From the NCBI RefSeq assembly GCF_052324685.1, contig NC_135222.1, forward strand, positions 6,268,914-6,332,913: a stretch of 64,000 nucleotides of DNA. Direction: 5' to 3'. Position numbers and translations under genes: made by a program. Below are positions 1 to 12,300 of the stretch, in pieces. The DNA is from Brachyhypopomus gauderio (taxonomy: Eukaryota > Chordata > Actinopteri > Gymnotiformes > Hypopomidae). A model generated the notes under the pieces. The model worked only from the letters and a program-made list of their open reading frames with translations. It was not told where the DNA came from and searched no databases. Each line of letters begins with the position of its first letter. The first letter of the stretch is position 1.

Positions 1-310
1 ACTGGAAGAGCAGGAGCAATGCAAATGCTGAGAAGATCGAGATTGATTAAAGGGCAATCCAAACTAAACAAGGAACACCTGAATACAATAACGAGGGGTG
101 GGGTTTACAAAACATGACGAGGAACTAAAACCAGCAGATAGCATAAACAAAACATTCCTGACAGGTGGGGGCGGGGCAAGATGTGACATGTTGAGTACAT
201 TCCAACTCAAGTCCATGATTCAGAACGTATGCAGTATCTTAAGTAATTACACACTGTGCTTATATTTCCGTAGATGCTTCAGTAATTACACTCTGTTCTA
301 ACAAACACAG
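1..310. other. Intron of myom2 at the left window edge
   Basis: No coding similarity or RNA gene is seen here. The stretch ends in a splice acceptor (AG at 309-310) that opens the first visible myom2 exon, so it is most simply intronic. The N-terminal part of myom2 (unique region and first Ig domains in the known family) must lie to the left, outside the window. Confidence 0.7.
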
Positions 311-3300
311 ATGCTGCTCCCACTGTGAAGGGTGCACCAGGAGCTCCCATGGATGTCACCGTCTCAGATGCAAATAAAGACTATATCCTCGTCTCCTGGA
401 AACCTCCCAACCTCACCAGCGAGTCACCCATCACTGGCTACTTTGTGGACAGGTTATCCCCCACTAATCCACCAATAACTGGGCATTCAGTCAAGATGCC
501 TGTTCCTTATTGTACCATATAATGCTACAAGCTGCTATTAGTGTTTTTCCAATGGCTGTTTGTCCTGTTGTCTTCCCCAGACGTAAGTCTGGTACTAGCG
601 ACTGGGTCCAGTGCAATCCCACCCCCGTTAAAGTGTGCAAGTTTCCCGTGCAAGGGCTCACCGAGGGAGCATCCTATCACTTCCGGGTCAGGGCTGTGAA
701 TAGTGCCGGCATCAGCCTGCCCTCCAGGATGTCCACTGGGGTGACTGCTGCAGATGAGGAGAGTGACGTGCAAGGTAGGACCCCGCTCCGACGAAGACGG
801 GTGCACTCTTAACCTGCCGCACCCTCTCGTGCATTAGTGGAGGACTTGAAGCACTGCAATGCAAGGTCTGCATTTCCCTGTCCTGAAGAAAAGAAATGCA
901 TTCGGGGAGCTTTTCAATAACACAATAAGAACTAGTGCTCTGCAAAACCTCGATGGGTGTAGATGAAGTGCACTGAAGCTTTGTGTCAGCTTTGTGGATT
1001 TTCTTGTTTTCTTGTTATTCCATCACATGTCCATAACACATCATATCAAGTCTACATTAAATCTACAATTTTGTTCTTAAATATATAACGTAGTTAAAGA
1101 GGCTAAATATATTATCTAAATATATTATCTATATATATTATATATCTATATTTTTATAATCTATATAAAAATCTAGCCCGATTGTACTATGGTAATATTA
1201 CAGATATTTTTATTGTCACAACAGTGATTAAAATCGAGGGAAAATATGATATTGTGGTTCAAAAGGAGGAACTTCAAGGAGGTAATTAAGTTATATCAAC
1301 TAACTAATCTCAGATAAGTACTAATGTCGCATTGTCTCTTCTCTGTTATTTCCAAAAACCGCATGTTCACCAAATTACATGTTCATCTAAATTAATCAAT
1401 TTAACATTGTCTTCTGTATAATGTAGAAAGTCAAATTTATTTATATAGCACTTTTTACAACACATGTTGTCTCAAAGCAGCTTTATAATTGTATGGGTCC
1501 AGATCCCTAATGAGCAAGCCAGAGACAGTGGCCAGGAAAAACTCCCTATGATGGCGGGGATTAGGAAGAAACCTTGGGAAGACCAAGGCAAGACTCAAAA
1601 GGGAACCCATCCTCCATTGGGCGGCCTGCTAGCAGAAGTCCGTATTTATAGTTCAAATGTAGTTCTATAGTTATAGTTCTAATTCCAGGCCATGTAGTCA
1701 CAGTCCCTTCAATGCAGATGGTAGGAGTTGGCATCAGCGGGTCCTCTTACGGCAATGGCACATCCAATCCTGGCATCAGCACATCCACTGGCAAGACATA
1801 CCATCTCCTAGGTGCTTGTATGGAATTGTCTTAGGTAGAAGCATGCAACAAAGATAACATACAGGTTGATGTATGTGAACATCAATTTAAACAACCATTG
1901 ATTTAAACATACATAGCTCACGTGCCATTAGCATGTGGCTCCTGCAGGATAATCTATAGCAGCATAACTAAAGGGAGGTGACCACAGTCATGAGAGCTCA
2001 CTGAGACACTTTACACCCAAGTCATTGTCACAACTAGAGGGATCCCATGACATGGCTGGATGACAGCATCAACATCTCAGATTACCAGAAGACTCAACGA
2101 CTGGGGGCCCCGAGCCCCACACCTTCACATGTAGAATATTAACTGAAGGCTTGATTAAATAGGTGAGTCTTAAGTCTAGACTTTAGAGATTTAAAAGATT
2201 GGAGCTGTGTCAGAATCTCGGATTGGAGCTGGAAGGCTACTTCATAACTAAGGAGAAAGCTCCGCCTCCGACTGTAGTCTTATTAATTTTTGGAACTAAG
2301 AGAAAACCTGCATTTTGGGAGCGCAAAATGCAATGAGTTCACTCAGATATTGTGGAGCAAGACCATTTAACGCCTTATAGGTCAACAAAAGAATTTTAAA
2401 TTCAATTCAATATTTAACTGGAAGCCAGTGTAACGCAGAGAGGGTAGGACTAATATGATTGTATTTTCTAGCCTTAGTTAGGACTCTAGCTGCAGCATTC
2501 TGTACAAGTTGTAGTTTCTTTATGGACTGTTTAAAGCATCCAATTAGAAGACTTTACAGTAGTCCAATCTTGACAAGACAAAAGCATGGACTAGCTTCTC
2601 TGCATCAGCTAATGAAAGTAAGTGTCTCAGCTTGGCAATATTACATAAATGGAAAATGACAGCCTTAGTGACGTTGCATATATGTGTGTCAAATGAAAGA
2701 TCTGAATGCAGTAGATTTAGGTGTTTACTGAAAAGCCATCCAGGGTAAGAGGAATATCAGACCAATTGCTTCTAGCAGATTTGGGTCCAAGAAGCAACAC
2801 CTCAGGAATTTAGAAGAAGAAAATTTTATGCCATCCAGTTTGTTATCCTGGACGCAGTTCTCAGTTTTGAGAGTAGTATTGAAGCAGTCAGTAACTATAG
2901 TCTCCCTGACATGCTTCAGTGAAGGCTCATGGTTCAAGATTTACAATGTCAAAAACTAAGAACAGCTTTATTTTTTATATTACTGAAACATCACCTCTGA
3001 ATGTACCAAATGCAATTAAAATCACATACTTTGATAAATCACATACAATAACACTGAAAGATTACAAGACAGGATTTATCATTTAAAGTAAGTCATCAAA
3101 GAAGCAATTGAAGAAAAGATTTTGAACGTGAGTGCAGTAATGTTTTGTCATACAAGTAGGTCTTGATAGTTACATTCCAAAACTTAAATATTCATTAATA
3201 GATTCCCAGTCAAAGTTACCTTTCAGAGCTCCATTTCCAAATTTCTAACTAACATTTAACATTACCAGTGAAAACTAGAAATAATTCTGGAATTAATAAA

Positions 3301-6300
3301 ATGGAATTTGATGTCCAAGTTAACTTACTTTCTAAAGAATTAATCATCTTTCCAAGTTAAGTCCAAGTTAACTTACTTTCTAAATAATTAATTAATTTGT
3401 GTTATAATTTGGCCTTTAATCGCATATTTGGTGTGCTTTAATACATTTTTACATTTTAAAATGTCATTAAAAATGTCAGATAGTGACAAGGTGATTGTTT
3501 GGTATTAGTTTCTGATATCAAACTTGTGTTTATGACTCAAAAATACACACATGGTTACCATGTCACACATGGTTAACATGTCACTTATTTCTCAGTCTCT
3601 AGTTTGCTTAAGCCTTAGTAATTTAATCACTTTTTACCAAATGCTCACCTTGTCTCATACAGCAATCTTTAAAAAGTATACATGTTTAAAAATTTATTAA
3701 ATTGTATTTTAAAGTAAATTGCTGGTCTGTCCCTGTGTAGTGTGTGTTACATTGACAGGGCCTCCTACAGATGTGCATGCTTCAGAAATCAATCAGACCT
3801 ATATTGTTCTGAGCTGGAACCCACCCAGTCCCCGTGGACAGGCAGCACTGTGGTACCTCATTGAGAAGGTGTGTGGAGTTTGTGTCTGTGTTTGGATATC
3901 TGGCATCTTTTTAACCATAACTGTAGTGTAGGTTCTGTAATTTAATTAGTCCTTTCTTTTAACCCCCATGCATTTAAGTAGTTGGACATAAGTTACATAA
4001 TGCATAGATGTCTCTCTCAAAAGAGTTCAAGGTCACCAGGAAATTGCAAGACCTGTAATCTACCACTTTTGACACTGATGATGTTTTGAGGAAACCACAT
4101 CCATGCTTAACATCAAAGCTAACTAATGAATGGAACAAACAGATATATTTTAGTCTAAATCATTATTATTTATCAGTTGTATCTAGTCGCATTAACCAGG
4201 TCTGGGGTAGAGTGTGCTTCGAGTGCGTAGGAAGGCTGACGGTGTGTGGGGGAATAATCTTCCTCTTCCCTGGCCCGCATCTTGACTCTTCACTCCCAGT
4301 CGCTGGGTGATAGTAACTTTTGGCAGAGGCTGGACACAGGTGTGCAGGTGCGCTCCCCACGCTGCCCCATTTTCGATCTGGAGGACAAGAAGGCGTACCG
4401 TTTCCGCGTTATCTCTGTCAACAAGCACGGGCCAAGTGAGCCTTCCGAGCCCACGGCTCTCCTCCAGAAAGCAGATCCTTATGGTAAGCCGCTTAGCAAA
4501 AAGATACTTGGAAGGTGTTTACTACTGTGACGTGATAACAGCGTGCAAGCTTGCCAGATGAATATAGAAAAACAGAGCTGTTTACTGTACAAATATTACT
4601 GTAAAATTATCATTTTGATAATATTTGATCAAAAATTATGTTTACCAAAAACTTAATTGACAAATATATTTTAATGAACTCTTTTCAGTCAGTATCCCAG
4701 ACATTGGTATGTATGGACTACCTTGCACTGGTTATGACAATAACATCATCATTGGGTTTTTTGATCTACTGTGGAGAGGATTAATGAATGATACCCTGTC
4801 TAGAGAGTTTTGTTAGTATGACTATGACCATAATGTCTCACCTCCAGCTAAACCCCTCTGGTTCACTTCTGCTTCAGACAAATATATAAAACACGTAATG
4901 ACATTATAGCTTAAAAATGGCACAAATACATTAACACAGTTACTGTCACAGTTTTCCCCATTAACTTCAAAAAGCATCTCCTATTCTCTGCACAAAAAAG
5001 TTGGTCCCTTACTGCACAATTTTTTTATTTTCATTAAAATGTCTGATGGCATCTGACAGCATTTCACTATTTCTTTGGAAGGTAAGTTGTGGAATAATCC
5101 AAACCACCAATGCCCAACAAAATATCCTTGCAACTGTCCCAACGTTAAAGCAAAACCATATATCTGACACTTCTTTCACTCTTCCGTTCTTGTTTGTTCT
5201 TGTTACCCTTCCTGTGAGTGAATTCTAAAGTCAGACTGATTTGGTTTTTGGATAGGAGTTCCCTCAGCTCCAGGCCAGGTGTTGGCTTCCAGGAATACAA
5301 AAACATCTGCTTTTGTGCACTGGGAACCCCCCAAAAACCCCAACAATCTCATGGGCTACTATGTGGATTGCTCTGTGGTTGGCTCCAAAATCTGGACTCC
5401 CTGTAATCACAGGCCCTACAAACATACCAGGTAATATGATTACAAACACACCAGTTTTATATAATCACAGATATACCAGTTGATCACAAACACATCAAAT
5501 AAGAGACAATTAGCACACCAGGTAAGAGGATCACAAACATATAGACTTGTTTTATATCATAAAACCCTGGCTGTTTAACAGACTACATGGGTGTTTCAAG
5601 ACTGAGCTTTATGTGTATAAACCCCATTAGTACTGTCACAAACAGGTTTGTGGTCCATGGCTTGACTCCTGGGGATACGTACATTTTCCGTGTCCAGGCA
5701 GTGAATGCCTATGGCCTTGGTGAGGAGTCTCTGGAATCTGCTCCCCTTTTCATAGATGCCGCTCTCAGTAAGTATACAGCTAGATGTCATTCTATGGTGA
5801 TGGATTTGTCATTCTCGTTCTTAGATTTTTGGAGAACTTGCAGTTAAAATATGAAACGGAAGTATGAAACAAAGCGTTTTAGTGCAACATTTACTTACAT
5901 GACATCAATTCAACTTAAAACAACTTATTGATATCCATTCAGTATATACCAGACCTTTGCCTTTGTTCTGTACGAACATAAAATGATTTCTACACTGTTC
6001 TTTAAATATAAAACACAACATCCATCTCAATATACTCTCATCAGCCACATTATTAGGTTCACCTGTCCAACTGCTCATTAAAGCAAATGTCACATAGCAG
6101 CAACCCAATGCATTTAGTTATGTAGACATGGTCAAGATGATCTGCTGCAGTTCATATCGAGCATCAGAAAGGGGAAGAAATGTAATTTCAGTGACGTTGA
6201 ACGTGGCATGGTTGTTGGTACCAGACGGGCTACCAGACTGATGATCTACTGGGATTTTCACGCACAACCATCTCTAGGTTTTACAGAGAATGGTCCGAAA

Positions 6301-9300
6301 AAGAGAAAATATCCAGTGAGCGGCAGTTCTGTCGGTGTAAATGCCTTGTTGATGCCAGAGGTCAGAGGAGAATGTCCAGACTGGTTTGAGCTGATAGAAC
6401 AGCAACAGTAACTCAAATGACCAGTCATTACAACTGAGGCATGCAGAAGAGCATCTCTGAACGCACAACACATCGAACCTTGAGGCGGATGGACTACAGC
6501 AGCAGAAGACCACACCAGTGCCACTCCTGTCAGCTAAGAACAGGACAATAGAACAGGACAATAGAAGATAGGAAAAAATGTTGCCTGGTCTGATGAGTCT
6601 CGATTTCTGCTGCGACATTCAGATGATAGGTTCAGAATTTGGCATCAACAACATGAAAGCATGGATCCATCCTGCCTTGTACCAACGGGTCAGGCTGGTG
6701 GTGCTGGTGCAATGGTGTGGTGAATATTTTTCTGGCACACTTTGGGCCCATGAGTACCAATTGAGCATTGTGTCAATGCCACAGCCTACCTGAGTATTGT
6801 TGCTGACCATGTCCATCCCATTATGACCACAGTGTACCCATCTTCTGATGGCTACTTCCAGCAATATAACATGCCATGTCATAAAGCACGAATCATCTGA
6901 GACTGGTTTCTTAAACACGACAATGAGTTCACTGTACTCAAATGGCCTCCACAGTCACCAGATCTTAATCCAATAGAGCACCTTTGGGATGTGGTGAAAT
7001 AGGAGATTCACATCATGGATGTGCAACTAACAAATCTGCAGCAACTGTGTGATGCTATCATGTCAATATGGACCAGACTCTCTGAGGAATGTTATCAGTA
7101 CCTTGTTGAATCTATGCTATGAATAATTAAGGCAGTTCTGTAGGCAAAAGTGGGTCCAACCCAGTACTAGCAAGGTGAACCTAATAAAGTGGCCGGTGAG
7201 TGTATATATACAGTATGCATAGAAATGTTACTCTTGAGGGAGAAATAACTAATTGCATTATCTTACACTTATACAGTGAGAGGAGTGGATTGTGGTATGT
7301 ATATGTCAGTCTATCTATTTTCCTCAAGAGCACAACTAAACTCCACACCCCAACTTTTTTTCCTCCATTTTAATATTGATTAATTAATTGATTTTATTTT
7401 CCTACAAACCAAGCACTGGCATAATTTCACACCGAATGCTTAACATGTGAAGCTGAATCAAACTTATACTTACTAATTGTAGTCAACTTTAAATGGAGGT
7501 TCGTACCTTAAAGGCTGTTCCAACATTTCGTCAGCTGCATTCTCTGAATTATAATGCTGTCACTATACACTACATTCACATCCAAGTTTGTGGTCCCCAG
7601 CTCAGGTCTCTCACTTGTAACATATTTCACATCAGCAGGTTACACTGATCACAGTGATTGTTGAGTTAAATTGGTGGTCTCCACCTTCTCCAGCTGCCCC
7701 CTCTGCCCCATACGGCATCAGTCTCCTCAGCTGTGACGGGTCCTCCATGACCGTGGCCTGGAAACGCCCCAAACGCACCGGGGGCTCCAGAATCACCTCC
7801 TACTACCTGGACAAGCGGGAGGTGGAGTCCGTTAACTGGAAGGAGGTCAGCTCTAGCCCTGCCACTAAGAGGGTATTTAAGGTAAGCAACAATTCTTGTA
7901 TACTGCTAATGACATTCAAACCATGGCAAGTCAGCTCAGTTGGTACGCTGTAATTGCATTTTTACAACACTTCTGTCTTATTTTGAAGAGATTATTCTCT
8001 CTTTGTACACAGGTGGAGAACCTGACTGCTGGATTGTTCTACGAGTTTAAGGTCCAGGCTGCCAATCTGGCTGGTGTTGGTCTGCCATCTGAGCCCAGTA
8101 GGCCTTTCGCCTGTGAGGCATGGACCATGCCCCAGCCTGGTTAGTATGAATGCAGCTCATAGGTATCAAGGGTTGTCAGGGAACAAGCCTATGGGCAGAA
8201 GTAGCTTCACTACTAAGCGTTAACAATGAACTAAAAAGCTGGTATTTAATAATACTTGCTACTTACTAATTCAATAATTTATGGAGGTAATTTCAATTGT
8301 TCTTATTTTAACTTCCTAATCATGCAGGATTAGCATGATTGTTATAGTGTGTCACTCCCGTTTGCTTAGATGTGCTTAGTTATCAAAATAAAAGTGTGTC
8401 CTTCATTCTCATGATTCCCTCTTCCAGGCCCTGCATATGACCTCAGTTTCTGGGAGGTGCGGGATGACTCTCTGCTGCTGCAGTGGAAGGCTCCGGTGTA
8501 CTCTGGGGCCAGCCCAGTCACTGGCTACATTGTGGAAATGGCCCAGAAGGGATCCCCTGACTTTGTTGTGGTGAACACCGAGGCTGTGAACCGCTGTTAC
8601 CTGAAGGTGATGAGTCTCCAAAATTTTTCCATGGAATCATTCAAATTAAGCTATGCCTCAAACATAAAAGTGAGGGAGCCAACTCAGTGGTATTTGATCC
8701 TGCAGGTAACTGGCCTGGAGACAGGGACTTCGTATGTATTTAAAGTATATGCGGTGAATGTTTCGGGTAAAGGAAAGGCCTCAGATGTTTCTGAGGCTGT
8801 GTGTGCCAAGACTTTGCCAGGTATCTAGGCCCACCCACTGCTGCAGTTATAGTTTATCTTTCTGTGAAGTTTAGAATTGATTTCTTTATCTTCTGTGACC
8901 TTTTCTAAGGTACCAAGGAGATTGTAAGTGGCGTTGATGAGCAAACTGGAGATATCTTCCTGTCCTTTGAAGCCCCTGAGGTTTCTGCGCTTTCTGAGTT
9001 TATTTGGTCAAAGTCGTACAAAGACATCACTGATTCCAACAGAGTCGCTGTCTCAACTGTGGGAAGATGGTACATGGGCATTTAGTAGTGGATGCTGGGA
9101 GATGTTATAAATAAATAACTAATCAAAGGTCTTCAAACGTGCGATCTTAACACCCACACTATCTGATACTGTATTGCCTCTAGCTCAAGACTGACGCTTC
9201 TGAAGCCTGAGAAAGAAGATCTGGGCATATATTCAGTGGCTGTGACTGAAGCCGGTGGTGCCTCAGCCAGTCATACCCTCACTGAGGAAGGCATGTGGCA

Positions 9301-12300
9301 TGGGCCTGCTGGGATGACCTCATAAATGCTCTTCTTCTGTGGTATTTCTTTCAACCCCTTTGACTTGACGATGTCCATTTGAATAACATTTGTTCTATCT
9401 TTTTAGAACTCAAAAAAATGCTTGAGCTCAGCTACAACATCAGAAATCCAAGTGAGTACTGCTGTTTTTTTCCACAAGTGTTTAACTTCTATCTGCTCTG
9501 TAAAAATTCTCCCATTTAATAAAGTTACTTGTCCTTTTGAATTTTAGTTGTTCCACTGAAGACCGAGTTGAACTATGAGATTCTTGAGAAAGGCCATGTG
9601 CGTTTCTGGGTGCAAGCCCAGAAGATATCCTCTGCTGTGTCCTACAGGTTCATCGTTAATGATAAGGAAGTCACCGGCGCTGAGGTGCGCACCAGTTTCC
9701 CTACAGCTCCTCATCTTGTCTTGAGTTCTTTCTTTGTGACCGAATGTTACTTCAGAAGACTCATTTCAGTTCAGCCTCTGATGTCAGACAAGCGCTGTCA
9801 TCACAAAATAGCTTTCTGACCTTAACAGCCACTGAAGAGTCACAGAGTTTTGTGTATATGTGTTCAGGGTCACAAGATCAGCCATGACGTTTCCACAGGA
9901 ATCATTCAGATGACCGTTGAACACTTCACCAGGGCCAACGAGGGCACCTACACCCTACAGATCCATGATGGAAAAGCGAAGAGCCAAAGCTCTCTCGTGC
10001 TCATTGGAGATGGTTAGAAACCTTGTTACACTGGCGTGATGGCTAACTCCTGTTTTCTGTATTGTCCAAGTGCCAACTGCATGTTACAGTGAGTGTTTCT
10101 TACCTATGTGGTTTCAGTTTTCAAGGTTGCGTTGAAAGAGGCTGAGTTCCAGAGGAAGGAACATATCAGGAAACAAGGTCATGATGGATTCTAACCCTTC
10201 TGCAGCACAACCCTATGTATTACTGGTGCAAAATACAGTAAATCAATGTCATATAATGTTGCATAATATTAATATACCTTAACTGTGAGACAATCATGGC
10301 TGTATTGAATGTAACTTAACTCAGTATATTACGACACTGTCATATTATCTTGAGTCTCTTTTGGCATTGAAGCTCTTTGCACTATTCCCAGGTCCCCATT
10401 TCTCAGAGTACCTGACTTTCCACGTGGATGATGACTGCACTGTTATGCTCGTATGCAAGGTGAATAAGCACACTGACCTTTAAGAGAACATTCATGCATA
10501 CAAAATTGCGCATATTTAAAATATCTTTGTATGTAAACATATGGAACATCAGATATCTACGTTCCACAGCATACCCTATATGATTGTATACATAGATATA
10601 TGTACAGTTTTCACTGTCTGGCACTGTCTAAACCAGATGACTGACACCATGGTGATGTTTATGTCATTCTGGTCTAGCTGGCCAATGTGAAGAAAGACAC
10701 CACCTTCCATTGGTTTAAAGAAGATGAGGAGATCATCCTTGATGTCTCCCCCAACCCAATGTCTGGAAGCTGTGCTCTTCCTATTCCCTTGGTAACCACC
10801 TCAGAACCACACTTAAAAATCACTAACATACACTCACCGGCCACTTTATTTGGTACACCTGTCCAACTGCTCATTAACCCAATGTCGAATCAGCCAATCA
10901 CATTTCAGCAACTCAATGCATTTAGGCATGTAGACATGGCCAAGATGATCTGCTGCAGTTCAAACCGAGCATCAGAATTGGGAGGAAACCAAGGCTGGAG
11001 TCACTGATGAGTAATTTCAGTCTTCTCACTCTTTCATCATTTTCTGGGAATTCCTCAATGACCCTTGCCAACTTCTACTGGTTACGTGGTGTGGTATGAT
11101 CTTGCCCTTGCATCTCTGCGGTCCTTGATCCACTTCTGTTTGTGTTGTAGATTCAGGAGATACTCTTTCGTCCACCTCTTCCAGAAGAGGTTAGCCAAAA
11201 GTTGGACATGACTCCATCTCTTACGGAGATAGAGCTCTTCCTTGACGAACCTTCCTGGAGATGGAGCGAGAATAGTACCAATAGTACCAATAGTACCAAT
11301 AGTACCAAGGCTCTGGGCTGGATGAGTCATTAAGACAATCAGTGGTCAGAAGTCTGCTGTTGACAACTGCCATGACTTCATACAGGAATGTTCGTAGTGA
11401 GGAGCAGTCAACTTGTCTGGTTAATTGTTCCAGGATGGATGTCAGAACACTTCTAATGGTGCGAATTTGTCTTTCCCATACTCCACCCATATGACTTGAG
11501 GCTGGAGTGTTCATGATGAACTCACATTCAAGTTCATGAGCTCTTCCTGATTCATCTCCTTTAGTTCTTCAGCAAACTCACGTCTAGCTCCGACAAGGTT
11601 TGATCACATCTTTATCTGGCGTACCATTCCACAAATGGCGATGAACGAACGCAATGCATCTCTGCTTAAAACATCAAGCATCTCAATGTGCACTGCTCTG
11701 GAACACATACAGGTAAGTAATAGTCCAAAACACTTTAGCTTGTTTCTTCCCACCTTAATGTAGAATGGTCCAAAACAATCCATCCCACAGTAAGTGAATG
11801 GAGAGGTGGTTTCCATCCTGTCCTTTGGGAGGTCTGCCATCCTTTGCTGTTCTGAACTTCTTCTGAACTTCCTGCATATGGTGCACTTGTAGACATGGGG
11901 TGATACTGCTTTGCTGTTGCCTGGTATCCATATGCCATTGCATCGGAGTGCATTTATGGTGATTCCTCGTCCCTGATGGAGCACTCTTCTGATGGTAGTA
12001 CTCCGGTCAATTAAGAACAGGTAATTGAGGCTACAAATCTCACAGGCTCACCAAAATTGGACAATAGAAGATTGGAAAAACGTTGCCTGGTCTGATGAGT
12101 CTTGATTTCTGTTGCGACATTCAGATGGTAGGGTCAGAATTTGGCATCAACAACATGAAAGTAACGGTTCCTGTATCCTGTATCAATGGTTCAGGCTGGT
12201 GGTCAGCATGGATCCATCCTGCCTTGTATCTACAGTTGAGCATCGTGTCAACGCAACAGACTACTTGCGTATTATTGCTGACCATGTCATGACCACAGTG

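Larger units (their letters stand above)
311..8820 (+). other. myom2: Five fibronectin type III domains of myom2
   Basis: Each domain is split over two exons: 311-774, 3759-4483, 5256-5767, 7694-8139 and 8428-8820. Visible Fn3 hallmarks are the strand-B Trp (VSWKPP, LSWNPP, VHWEPP, VAWKRP, LQWKAP) and the strand-F Tyr/Phe ([45 protein letters not shown]). This matches domains 4-8 of the myomesin family. The intron between domains 1 and 2 holds a LINE fragment, and that between domains 3 and 4 holds a Tc1-like element. Confidence 0.92.
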
